Shown: in pieces, positions 41,539-53,459 of the stretch
How positions within the stretch are numbered: the first letter of the stretch is position 1
Layout: each line of letters begins with the position of its first letter
Assembly (NCBI RefSeq): GCF_020164785.1
Contig: NZ_JAIUGX010000009.1
Span: 186,001-250,000 of the forward strand
Direction: 5' to 3'
Length of the DNA stretch: 64,000 nucleotides
From: Mesorhizobium sp. ES1-1
Lineage (GTDB): Bacteria; Pseudomonadota; Alphaproteobacteria; Rhizobiales; Rhizobiaceae
Notes under the pieces: model-generated
Told to the model about the DNA's origin: nothing
Seen by the model: the letters and a program-made list of their open reading frames with translations, nothing else
Databases searched by the model: none
Position numbers and translations under genes: made by a program

Positions 41539-42480
41539 GTGGCAGTTTCACCTCATGAAGCACTGGTGTTTTCGGGTTCGTTCACATTGAAGACGGCAGC
41601 CGAGGATTTTTCGGTTTTTCCGCCCTTCGAAATCCGCTCGGGCGCCGAGCAGCGCGTGCCGTTCCTGTTCAATTCGCCGCATAGCGGCCGCTATTATCCC
41701 GAGCGCTTCCTCGCCATGGCGAGGCTCGACCGAAATGCCATCCGCCGCTCCGAGGATTGCTATGTCGACGAACTGTTCGGCGGCGCCGTGGCACTTGGCG
41801 CGCCGATGCTGGCGGCGCATTTCCCGCGCGCCTATCTCGACGTCAACCGGGAGCCTTGGGAACTCGACCCGCGCATGTTCGCCGAACCGGTGCCGTCCTT
41901 CTGCAACATTCGCTCGGCACGGGTGGCGGGCGGGCTCGGCACTGTCCCGAAGCTGGTCGGCGAGGGGCTCGACATCTATGCCGGGCGGCTGCCGCTGGCC
42001 GAGGCGGTGGCTCGCATCGAAGCGGTCTACAAGCCTTATCACGAGACGCTGAAACGGCTTTTGACACGGACCCATGCGCGCTTCGGTTTCGCCGTGTTGA
42101 TCGACTGCCATTCCATGCCCGCGAGCATCCGTGTCGGTGACAGCGGCCTGCGGCCTGACTTCATCATCGGCGACCGGTTCGGCATTTCGGCGAGCGCGGC
42201 CCTGACGGAAACCGCGATCGGGCTGCTCAGCGGCATGGGCTACACCGTGGCTCACAACAAGCCCTATGCGGGCGGCTTCATCACCGAGCATTATGGCCGC
42301 CCGGCGCGCCACCTGCACGCGCTGCAGATCGAGGTCAATCGCGGGCTCTACATGAACGAACGGACGTTCGCGAAGGCCGCCGGCTTCGACGCGCTCGCGG
42401 ACGACCTGACGCGGTTCTCGGCGGATCTGATGGCGATGCCCGACCATCATTTTATGGATCTGCCGTTGGCCGCGGAGTGA
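41539..42480 (+). CDS. N-formylglutamate amidohydrolase family protein (second copy)
   Basis: 313 residues from a GTG at 41539, which has a poor ribosome site, so the true start may be slightly downstream (TTG near 41590). The blocks QRVPFLFNSPHSGRYYPERF, DCYVDELFGGAVALGAPMLA, YLDVNREPWELDPRMF, FAVLIDCHSMPASIR and RHLHALQIEVNRGLYMNE define the FGase fold with its metal ligands. This branch is distinct from the 270-residue copy at 1974. It is divergent from cpdR, an arrangement conserved in many Rhizobiales. The substrate is uncertain because hut genes are absent. Confidence 0.87.
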   Translation: MAVSPHEALVFSGSFTLKTAAEDFSVFPPFEIRSGAEQRVPFLFNSPHSGRYYPERFLAMARLDRNAIRRSEDCYVDELFGGAVALGAPMLAAHFPRAYLDVNREPWELDPRMFAEPVPSFCNIRSARVAGGLGTVPKLVGEGLDIYAGRLPLAEAVARIEAVYKPYHETLKRLLTRTHARFGFAVLIDCHSMPASIRVGDSGLRPDFIIGDRFGISASAALTETAIGLLSGMGYTVAHNKPYAGGFITEHYGRPARHLHALQIEVNRGLYMNERTFAKAAGFDALADDLTRFSADLMAMPDHHFMDLPLAAE

Positions 42481-42498
42481 GATGGCGTGTCGCGGCGT

Positions 42499-42531
42499 AA
42501 AAAAAGACCGCATCGCTTTCACGACACGGTC
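42499..42531 (-). terminator. Rho-independent terminator of the small RNA
   Basis: The minus-strand stem has GACCGTGTCGT pairing with GCGATGCGGTC (11 pairs, three of them G-U) around a GAAA tetraloop, followed by a run of seven T residues at 42505-42499. Confidence 0.85.
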
Positions 42532-42585
42532 GAAGTCTAGGGAGGAAACGCCCAAGGAGGGCATGGACAGGAGAACCTGTCCGAG
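42499..42585 (-). ncRNA. suhB/MmgR-like (alpha-r8) small RNA
   Basis: On the minus strand three stem-loops follow each other. The first is GGACAGG-TTCT-CCTGTCC, the second ATGCCC-TCCTT-GGGCGT, then comes an unpaired TTTCCTCCCT, then a terminator of 11 pairs with a GAAA loop (42531-42506) and seven T residues. The unpaired CCTCCC and the loop TCCTT are anti-Shine-Dalgarno sequences. This layout and its position beside an inositol-monophosphatase gene match the Rfam suhB RNA, called MmgR in Sinorhizobium, a regulator of polyhydroxybutyrate granules. The family name is from memory and was not searched. The 5' end is predicted from the promoter. Confidence 0.75.
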
Positions 42586-42589
42586 GTCG

Positions 42590-42617
42590 AGGGTATTGTG
42601 CGCTGCACAAATGTCAA
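42590..42617 (-). promoter_or_regulatory. Sigma-70-type promoter for the small RNA
   Basis: TTGACA (42617-42612, preceded by C) and TACCCT (42595-42590) on the minus strand are separated by 16 bases. Transcription would start near 42585-42583, just ahead of the first stem-loop. Confidence 0.55.
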
Positions 42618-42791
42618 GCGATCTTCAGGCGTTTTTAATTCATAGTGATGTGGAAACTGCGCCTCGAAAGAAACGGCGTGTCATTTGTGCCACGGCTGGC
42701 GCACCGGAAAATCGGCAGCCTCTCTTGTTTTGGCGCACAACTGCCGGCAGAGCAGGGGTTTCGAGCGCGCCTCGCACTGCAGGAGAATCAG

Positions 42792-43565
42792 TTGGACATC
42801 AGTATCGATTTCATGCGCCGTATCGCGCAGGCCGCAGCGGCGGAAACCTTGCCGCGCTTTCGCAGCCAGGGCGCGGTGGCAAACAAGGAAAAGGGCAGTT
42901 TCGACCCGGTTACGGAAGCCGACCGCGAGGCCGAGCACGCCATCCGGGCCCTGATTTCGGCTGAGTATCCCGACCACGGCATTCTCGGCGAGGAGCATGG
43001 CAGCGAAAACGTCACCAGCAGGCATGTCTGGGTAATCGATCCCATCGATGGCACGCGCGCTTTCATTTCCGGATTGCCGGTTTGGGGGACGCTGGTCGGG
43101 CTGACGATCGATGGCGACGCCGTCGCCGGCATGATGTCGCAGCCGTTCACAGGCGAACTGTTCTACGCCAACGCATCCGGCGCATTCTATGAAGGACCGG
43201 GCGGTCCCCGAAAGCTGGCGGCCCGAAAGACGACCAATCTCGCCGAAGCAACGCTGTTCACCACCACGCCGGCGCTGTTCAAGGGGGAGGCACGCAAGCG
43301 CTATGACGGTTTCGAACAGCAGGTGCAACTCGCCCGTTATGGCGTCGATTGCTATGCCTTCGCCATGGTGGCGTCGGGAAGCGTCGACATTGTCGCCGAC
43401 CCTGGCTTGAAGCCTTATGACATCGTGGCGCTGATCCCGATCATCGAGAAGGCGGGTGGCGTCGTCACCACATTCGATGGCGGTCCGGCGGAGAAGGGCG
43501 GCGACGTGCTGGCCGCGGCGACGCCTGAGCTTCACGCCGCGGCCATGGCCGCGCTGCGCGGCTGA
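42792..43565 (+). CDS. hisN: Histidinol-phosphatase (inositol-monophosphatase family)
   Basis: 257 residues from a TTG at 42792, which has AGGAGA six bases upstream; an ATG at 42645 keeps the frame open but has no ribosome site and adds atypical sequence. Motifs of the IMPase fold are intact: GILGEEHGSENV (Glu metal ligand), VWVIDPIDGTRAFISGLPVW (Asp-Pro-x-Asp-Gly) and DPGLKPYDIVALIPIIEKAG (final Asp). The FISG variant and length favour HisN, which makes histidinol from histidinol phosphate, over SuhB proper. An inositol monophosphatase role cannot be excluded. Confidence 0.85.
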   Translation: MDISIDFMRRIAQAAAAETLPRFRSQGAVANKEKGSFDPVTEADREAEHAIRALISAEYPDHGILGEEHGSENVTSRHVWVIDPIDGTRAFISGLPVWGTLVGLTIDGDAVAGMMSQPFTGELFYANASGAFYEGPGGPRKLAARKTTNLAEATLFTTTPALFKGEARKRYDGFEQQVQLARYGVDCYAFAMVASGSVDIVADPGLKPYDIVALIPIIEKAGGVVTTFDGGPAEKGGDVLAAATPELHAAAMAALRG

Positions 43566-43603
43566 CCGATCGCGACCGGCGATCCGGCCTTAAGGGCATA
43601 TCA

Positions 43604-44581
43604 TCATGCCGTCGGATCGTCGCTGCCGGGAATGAAGGCATCGAACGCGGCAAGAAACTGCTCGCGGTAGATGTCGGCTTCCTGAAGGATTTCGTGGCGC
43701 GCACCGTCGATCATCAGCAGCGAACCGAGCCGCAACCGTCGGGCGTAGGCTTCCACGGCCTTGGTCGAGACCACTTGATCGGTGCTCGGGGCGATGATCA
43801 GCAGGGGAATCTGGATGCCGGCCATGAAGTCGGGGTCGCTCACCGCCTCCGACGCTTTCGCCGCTGCCCGCAGCCAGCTTATCGTCGGGCCGCCCAGGGC
43901 CAGTTGCGGATGCTCTTCATAGATCCGGGTGTTGCGCCGGTAGCGTCCCGGGTCGGTTGTCACCTTGTTCGTGTCGAAGGGAGCGGACACTTTCGGCCGC
44001 GGACCCCATGCGGCATAGAGCCGGCCGAGGCCTAGAGCACAAAACAAGGTACAGAGACGGCGAACTGTCGATATCGAGACAGGCAGATCCGGCAGAGTGA
44101 AGAACGGTGCGATCAGCACCATACGCCGGACGCGGTTTACCAAGGACGGTGAAGCAAGCAGTGCGACCGTCGCGCCGGCCGAATGCGCCAGGATGTAGTA
44201 TGGTCCCCGGCAGTCGGGCAGCACGATCTCCTCGAAGAATTGATCGAGGTCTGCGGCATAGTCCCGAAAACTCCTGACATAGCCGCGCTGGCGGTCCGCG
44301 ATGAGCCGGTCGGACGAGCCTTGGCCGCGCCAATCGAAAGTTGCGACGCCAAAGCCGCGATCGGCGAGGTCGCGAATGGTTTCGTAATATTTCTCGATGC
44401 ACTCGTTGCGGCCCGACAGGACGATGACCGTGCCCTTGATCGGCCGGGTCACCGCGCCGAACAGGCCATAGCGGATCTTCCTGCGATCACGGGTTACGAA
44501 GAAGCCGCGGGTGGCGTTCTCCGGCGTCGGATTGCCATCGACTTCGTGGAAAAGGGGCTCGTCGTGGACAGAATCCGGCAT
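43604..44581 (-). CDS. Alpha/beta hydrolase (lysophospholipase-like)
   Basis: 325 residues from the ATG at 44581; the frame is open further upstream but without conserved sequence. The core runs KGTVIVLSGRNECIEKYYET, FGVATFDWRGQGSSDRLIAD and YYILAHSAGATVALLAS, where the Ser of AHSAGA is the nucleophile. The acid is in IIAPSTDQVVSTKAVEAYAR and the His in MIDGARHEILQEADIY. It resembles the PldB/monoglyceride lipase group and has no signal peptide. It should hydrolyse a lipid ester in the cytoplasm or at the inner membrane. It converges on hisN with a 38-base gap. Confidence 0.87.
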   Translation of the reverse strand: MPDSVHDEPLFHEVDGNPTPENATRGFFVTRDRRKIRYGLFGAVTRPIKGTVIVLSGRNECIEKYYETIRDLADRGFGVATFDWRGQGSSDRLIADRQRGYVRSFRDYAADLDQFFEEIVLPDCRGPYYILAHSAGATVALLASPSLVNRVRRMVLIAPFFTLPDLPVSISTVRRLCTLFCALGLGRLYAAWGPRPKVSAPFDTNKVTTDPGRYRRNTRIYEEHPQLALGGPTISWLRAAAKASEAVSDPDFMAGIQIPLLIIAPSTDQVVSTKAVEAYARRLRLGSLLMIDGARHEILQEADIYREQFLAAFDAFIPGSDDPTA

Positions 44582-44704
44582 TCGGCGTTTCTTGGCTGAG
44601 GTCCTTGCGTGCCCGGCCGACATGGCTGGCGTCGCCAAGGTGATAGACGCCAACACGTCAAAAGCAAAGCAAATCACGGTTGCGTGGGGACTCCAACAGG
44701 GAAA

Positions 44705-44734
44705 GCCGGAAGCCGCCTGAAAGCTGCTTCCGGC
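44705..44734. other. Perfect 9-bp hairpin in the intergenic region before hsp20
   Basis: GCCGGAAGC (44705-44713) pairs with GCTTCCGGC (44726-44734), followed at 44783-44813 by another hairpin, GCGGCAC/GTGCCGC. They lie between the hydrolase start (44581) and the hsp20 promoter (44930). There is no T-tract. No small gene is evident in this stretch. Confidence 0.4.
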
Positions 44735-44929
44735 CCCTGTCGATCCGGGAGGAAGGGACGTTAACACCCGGTCGGCCTCGTCGCGGCACAGGCCAAATGA
44801 GGTCCCGTGCCGCCTGTCGTTGATCCTGGAGGTATTTGTAACGCCGGCAGTCTGAACGCACACCGAAGCCGTGGTTCATCCGCCGTTCATCGAGAGCGGG
44901 CCGATTGCGTTTTCTGCCGGAGAAAAAAT

Positions 44930-44958
44930 CTTGAAATGCCTGCTTCGGTCCCCCAAAT
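44930..44958 (+). promoter_or_regulatory. RpoH (sigma-32) promoter of hsp20
   Basis: CTTGAAA (44930-44936) and CCCCAAAT (44951-44958), 14 bases apart, match the heat-shock sigma factor consensus. Transcription should start near 44965, giving a leader of about 98 bases before the hsp20 start. Confidence 0.78.
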
Positions 44959-44964
44959 GTTGGG

Positions 44965-45062
44965 TGCGGTCGCCAATATCGGGGCCGCTGGTCCAGCCGA
45001 AACGCCGTTCAGGGTTTCGCACCGACCATACGCGAACCATGTTGCTCAACAGGAGAACACCT
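44965..45062 (+). promoter_or_regulatory. ROSE-like RNA thermometer in the hsp20 leader
   Basis: The leader has a hairpin CGAAAC/GTTTCG and ends with TTGCT-CAAC-AGGA just before the ATG. In ROSE elements the conserved U-U/C-G-C-U opposes A-G-G-A of the ribosome site with a bulged G; exactly that pairing is possible here (45038-45052 region). The leader length and the small heat-shock gene fit the class. At low temperature the ribosome site would be masked. Confidence 0.62.
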
Positions 45063-45530
45063 ATGCGTCACGTTGATTTTTCACCCCTCTATCGCTCGAC
45101 CGTCGGCTTCGACCGTCTCTTCACCATGCTGGATTCGCTTGCCCAGCCCGATGGCGCGCAGACCTATCCGCCCTACAACATCGAGCGCACCGGTGAGGAT
45201 TCCTACCGGATCTCGATGGCGGTAGCCGGCTTCTCGGACGACGAAATTTCGATCGAGGCCCACCGCAATGTGCTGACCGTGAAGGGTGAGCGGAAAGACG
45301 AAGGCACCGGCGAGGGCTCCGAACTGCTCTATCGTGGCATTGCCTCGAGGGCTTTCGAGCGCCGATTCCAGCTTGCCGACCATGTTGAAGTCGTTGGCGC
45401 GGCGTTGAAGAACGGCCTGCTCTTCGTCGATCTCAAGCGCAACATTCCCGAGGAGTTGAAGCCGCGCAAGATCGCGATCACTTCGGCCCCCGCCAGCGCC
45501 AAGCAGATCGAGGCAAAGGCCGCGGCCTAA
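45063..45530 (+). CDS. Small heat-shock protein, Hsp20/alpha-crystallin family (IbpA-like)
   Basis: 155 residues with AGGAGA before the ATG. The N-terminal arm (RHVDFSPLYRSTVGFDRLFT) leads to the alpha-crystallin domain, beginning PPYNIERTGEDSYRISMAVA and containing NVLTVKGERKDEGTG. The hallmark A-x3-N-G-L-L is in VGAALKNGLLFVDLKRNIPE. It acts as an ATP-independent chaperone that binds unfolding proteins in the cytoplasm. An RpoH promoter and ROSE-like leader precede it and a strong terminator follows, so it is a monocistronic heat-shock gene. Confidence 0.94.
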   Translation: MRHVDFSPLYRSTVGFDRLFTMLDSLAQPDGAQTYPPYNIERTGEDSYRISMAVAGFSDDEISIEAHRNVLTVKGERKDEGTGEGSELLYRGIASRAFERRFQLADHVEVVGAALKNGLLFVDLKRNIPEELKPRKIAITSAPASAKQIEAKAAA

Positions 45531-45555
45531 TCTCTAGGGTCGTCTCCCGAGACGG

Positions 45556-45583
45556 AAGCGGCGCTGAAAGGCGCCGCTTTTTT
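45556..45583 (+). terminator. Rho-independent terminator of hsp20
   Basis: AAGCGGCGC (45556-45564) pairs with GCGCCGCTT (45571-45579) and a T-run ends at 45583. It lies 26 bases after the hsp20 stop. Confidence 0.88.
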
Positions 45584-45595
45584 GTTGTCGGTAGA

Positions 45596-46648
45596 TTATC
45601 CCGCGAGCAATTGGCCGAAGCGGTCGACCTCATCGGGGGTTGTGGCGAAGCTGGTGACAAAGCGATAAAGCAGCTCGTCCTCGCCGACATGGCCATCGAA
45701 ACTATGCGGCCTGTGCCAATCATAGAAGGCGGCACCCGCGGCCTGCAGCCTGTCGGCTTCGGTCTTCTTGATGATCGCGAAGACCTCATTGGCCTGAGGC
45801 AGCCAGGCGAGCTTCGCCGAGGCCGAATCTTCGATCGCCGCCGCAAGCCGGGCTGCCATGGCGTTGGCGTGGCGGGCGGTGTCGAGCCAAAGCCCATCCT
45901 TGAAATAGGCTTCGAACTGCGCAGCCACGAAGCGTGACTTCGAAAGCAGTTGGGCGGCGCGCTTGCGCAGGAAGGCCAGTTCCCGGGCGCGATCAAGGTC
46001 GAACAGCACGATCGCCTCTGCGCACCAACAGCCATTCTTGGTGCCTCCAAAGGAGAGAATGTCGACACCGCGCTTCCAGGTCATTTCGGCTGGCGTCGTG
46101 TCGAGCGCGACCAGCGCATTGGCAAAGCGTGCGCCGTCCATGTGCACGGGCACGGAATGGTTCTTGGCAATGGTTGAAATCGTCTCGATCTCATCCAATC
46201 CATAGATCGTACCGACCTCCGTGGACTGCGTGATCGAAACGGCCATGGGGCGCCCCCAATGGACGATCTCCGGCGCGAAGCGCTCCATCGTCTCCTCGAG
46301 ATGGTGCGGATCGATCTTGCCAAGCGGGCCATCGATGGCATGAAGGCGCGAGCCACCGGAAAAATATTCAGGCGCTCCACATTCATCCTCGATGACATGC
46401 GATTCGCGGTGGCAGAAGGAGATGCCGCCCGGCTTGTTGAACGTTGTCAGCGACAGCGCATTGGCGGCCGTGCCGGTCGCGACGAAGAACACCGCGACCT
46501 CGCGTTCGAAAATCTCGTTGAAACGCCGGTAGATGGCCTGGTCGAGCGCACCATCTCCATAAGCGGTCGAAAAGCCGCCGGAGGCGGCCGACAGACCGGC
46601 AACGATATCGGGATGGGCGCCTGCCCAATTGTCGGAAGCGAAGAACAT
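45596..46648 (-). CDS. Low-specificity L-threonine aldolase
   Basis: 350 residues from the ATG at 46648; a longer frame is open upstream but without family sequence. MFFASDNWAGAHPDIVAGLS opens the fold-type I PLP enzyme, AVFFVATGTAANALSLTTFN is the phosphate-binding loop, VHMDGARFANALVALDTTPA supplies the Asp that holds the PLP nitrogen, and the Schiff-base Lys is in ILSFGGTKNGCWCAEAIV. It cleaves threonine or allo-threonine to glycine and acetaldehyde. It is transcribed toward the hsp20 terminator and away from gltB. Confidence 0.92.
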   Translation of the reverse strand: MFFASDNWAGAHPDIVAGLSAASGGFSTAYGDGALDQAIYRRFNEIFEREVAVFFVATGTAANALSLTTFNKPGGISFCHRESHVIEDECGAPEYFSGGSRLHAIDGPLGKIDPHHLEETMERFAPEIVHWGRPMAVSITQSTEVGTIYGLDEIETISTIAKNHSVPVHMDGARFANALVALDTTPAEMTWKRGVDILSFGGTKNGCWCAEAIVLFDLDRARELAFLRKRAAQLLSKSRFVAAQFEAYFKDGLWLDTARHANAMAARLAAAIEDSASAKLAWLPQANEVFAIIKKTEADRLQAAGAAFYDWHRPHSFDGHVGEDELLYRFVTSFATTPDEVDRFGQLLAG

Positions 46649-46806
46649 GTACCTGCCTGTGTGTGGGGAAATCACCGGGAATATGCGTTGAAGTTGAGCG
46701 GTTTCGGCGAGCGACGGCAAGGGCCAGACACCGGAAAACAGCTCGGGCCACCAAGGTCGGCGGGCGCGCGATCTTGAATGAAGCTTACGTTTGCGATGAC
46801 ATACGC

Positions 46807-46907
46807 GAAATTTTATGTCGTCGAACGCCCAAGTTTTTTGTGAATCAGTCTTGTGCGCAGCAGGGAATTCTGTCATAAAATTTAGGACAGTAGTGCTGTC
46901 TTATTTT
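46807..46907. promoter_or_regulatory. Inverted repeats in the threonine aldolase/gltB divergent region
   Basis: GAAATTTTATGTC (46807-46819) is mirrored by GTCATAAAATTTA (46872-46884), 11 of 13 bases. Overlapping the second copy, AAAATTTAGGACAG and CTGTCTTATTTT form another near-palindrome around TAGTG (46877-46907). The region of about 490 bases is otherwise gene-free. AT-rich dyads of this kind are common targets of Lrp/AsnC or LysR regulators, and gltBD is controlled by Lrp in enterics. Confidence 0.5.
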
Positions 46908-47140
46908 GTCGCACAAAACAGGCTGGATTGGCGTATCTTGCCTTTCCGGCTGTTGCCGCGAGCGGCAGGTGGACGGCCCTAAGCTGGCCTGTACGAATAC
47001 GGACCACGCGGAAAACCGCACGGTCCGCAACTATTTCGCAAGACGTGCCGCAAGGATCAAGGGTGAGCCAAGTGCTTGCCGGGGCAAATCGGCGACCGAA
47101 GAACTGGCCAGCGCCCGAAGCGCTGGGAACGGAGGACACA

Positions 47141-51862
<4,722 letters not shown>

Positions 51863-52004
51863 ATTTCTGCCACAGCCGGGACGGCTGGCGTCCCGGCTGG
51901 CACATCATCAACAATCCCGACCTCGGGTTGAAGGTTGCCACGGCTGCCTGACGAGGTTACGGGTGCGGCGAAAACCGCACCATCTGGACAGCAGGAACTG
52001 GACC

Positions 52005-53459
52005 ATGGGCAAGGTAACGGGCTTTCTCGAAATCGACCGGCAGGTGCACAAGTACCAGCCGGCCTCCGATCGCATCCGGCATTTCCGCGAATTCACGCTG
52101 CCGATGTCGGACAAGGAGGTCGAGAAACAGGCCGCGCGCTGCATGGATTGCGGCATCCCGTTCTGCCATGGGCCGACCGGCTGCCCGATCCATAACCAGA
52201 TCCCCGACTGGAACGACCTCGTCTATGCCGGCGATTGGGACAACGCGATCCGCAACCTGCATTCGACCAACAATTTTCCGGAGTTTACCGGCCGCATCTG
52301 CCCGGCGCCCTGCGAGGAGGCGTGCACGCTGAACCTGGAGGACATCCCGGTCGCGATCAAGACGGTGGAGCAGGCGATCGCCGACAAGGCCTATGAAACC
52401 GGCCATATCAGGCCTTATCCGCCGGAGAAGAAGACCGGCAAGCGGGTGGCCATCATCGGCTCGGGACCGGCCGGCATGGCGGCCGCCCAGCAACTCGGCC
52501 GCGTCGGCCACGATGTGCATGTCTATGAGCGCGAGAGCCGCCCGGGCGGGCTGATGCGCTATGGCATTCCCGACTTCAAGATCGAGAAGCACTATATCGA
52601 CCGCCGTGTCGAGCAGATGCGGGGCGAGGGCGTGACCTTTCATTGCGGCGTCAATGTCGGCGTCGACAAGCCCGTGACGGAACTGCTCTCGGAGTATGAT
52701 GCCGTTCTCTATTGCGGTGGCTCGGAAACTCCGCGCGCGGCTGCCATTCCCGGTGACGACCTTGGCGGCGTGCATGATGCAATGCCCTATCTGGTGCAGC
52801 AGAACAGGCGGGTTGGAGGCGAGCCTATCCAGTCGGTGGCATGGCCTTCCCACCCGATCATCGCCAGCGGTCAGCATGTGGTCGTCGTCGGCGGCGGCGA
52901 TACCGCGTCCGACTGTGTCGGCACGGCGTTCCGCCAGGGCGCGGTGCGTGTCACCCAGCTCGACATCCGGCCGCAGCCGCCGGAGAAGGAAGACAAGCTT
53001 TCAGTCTGGCCCTACTGGGCAACCAAAATGCGCACGTCGTCCTCGCAGGCCGAGGGCGCGGAACGCGAATTCCAGGTGGCGACGCTCGAGTTCATCGGCG
53101 AGGAAGGCCAGTTGACCGGGGTCAAGTGCTGCGAAGTCGACGAAAAGCGCAAGCCCATCCCCGGCAGCGAATTCGTGATCCGCGCCGATCTCGCTTTCAT
53201 CGCCATCGGTTTTGCCGGCCCGACCACCGCAGGCTTGGTTACGGAGCTCGACGGGCAGATCAAGATCGTCACCGACAGCCGTCGGTCGAAGAATGTCGAG
53301 GCCAATGACCGCGACTACAGGACCAGCGTCGACAAGCTCTACGCGGCTGGCGATGTACGCCGCGGCCAGTCGCTCGTCGTCTGGGCAATCCGCGAAGGCC
53401 GCCAGGCCGCGCGTTCGATCGACGAAGCGCTGATGGGGTCCAGCGTGCTGCCCCGTTAG
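52005..53459 (+). CDS. gltD: Glutamate synthase (NADPH) small subunit
   Basis: 484 residues from the ATG at 52005. The N-terminal Fe-S domain has CMDCGIPFCHGPTGCPIHNQ and CPAPCEEAC. The FAD site is RVAIIGSGPAGMAAAQQLGR and the NADPH site HVVVVGGGDTASDCVGTAFR. FIAIGFAGPTTAGLV and LYAAGDVRRGQSLVVWAIRE are the usual C-terminal blocks. It passes electrons from NADPH to GltB. It lies 142 bases after gltB and overlaps the convergent DUF459 gene by four bases at its stop. Confidence 0.96.
   Translation: MGKVTGFLEIDRQVHKYQPASDRIRHFREFTLPMSDKEVEKQAARCMDCGIPFCHGPTGCPIHNQIPDWNDLVYAGDWDNAIRNLHSTNNFPEFTGRICPAPCEEACTLNLEDIPVAIKTVEQAIADKAYETGHIRPYPPEKKTGKRVAIIGSGPAGMAAAQQLGRVGHDVHVYERESRPGGLMRYGIPDFKIEKHYIDRRVEQMRGEGVTFHCGVNVGVDKPVTELLSEYDAVLYCGGSETPRAAAIPGDDLGGVHDAMPYLVQQNRRVGGEPIQSVAWPSHPIIASGQHVVVVGGGDTASDCVGTAFRQGAVRVTQLDIRPQPPEKEDKLSVWPYWATKMRTSSSQAEGAEREFQVATLEFIGEEGQLTGVKCCEVDEKRKPIPGSEFVIRADLAFIAIGFAGPTTAGLVTELDGQIKIVTDSRRSKNVEANDRDYRTSVDKLYAAGDVRRGQSLVVWAIREGRQAARSIDEALMGSSVLPR

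Noticed and set aside
42482..42964. 160-codon plus-strand frame after the amidohydrolase
   Set aside because: It crosses the small RNA and the start of hisN in the wrong frame and has no conserved sequence.
46928..47140. N-terminal extension of gltB
   Set aside because: The ATG at 47141 has GGAGG and gives the expected propeptide length; the upstream frame lacks a ribosome site and covers the regulatory region.
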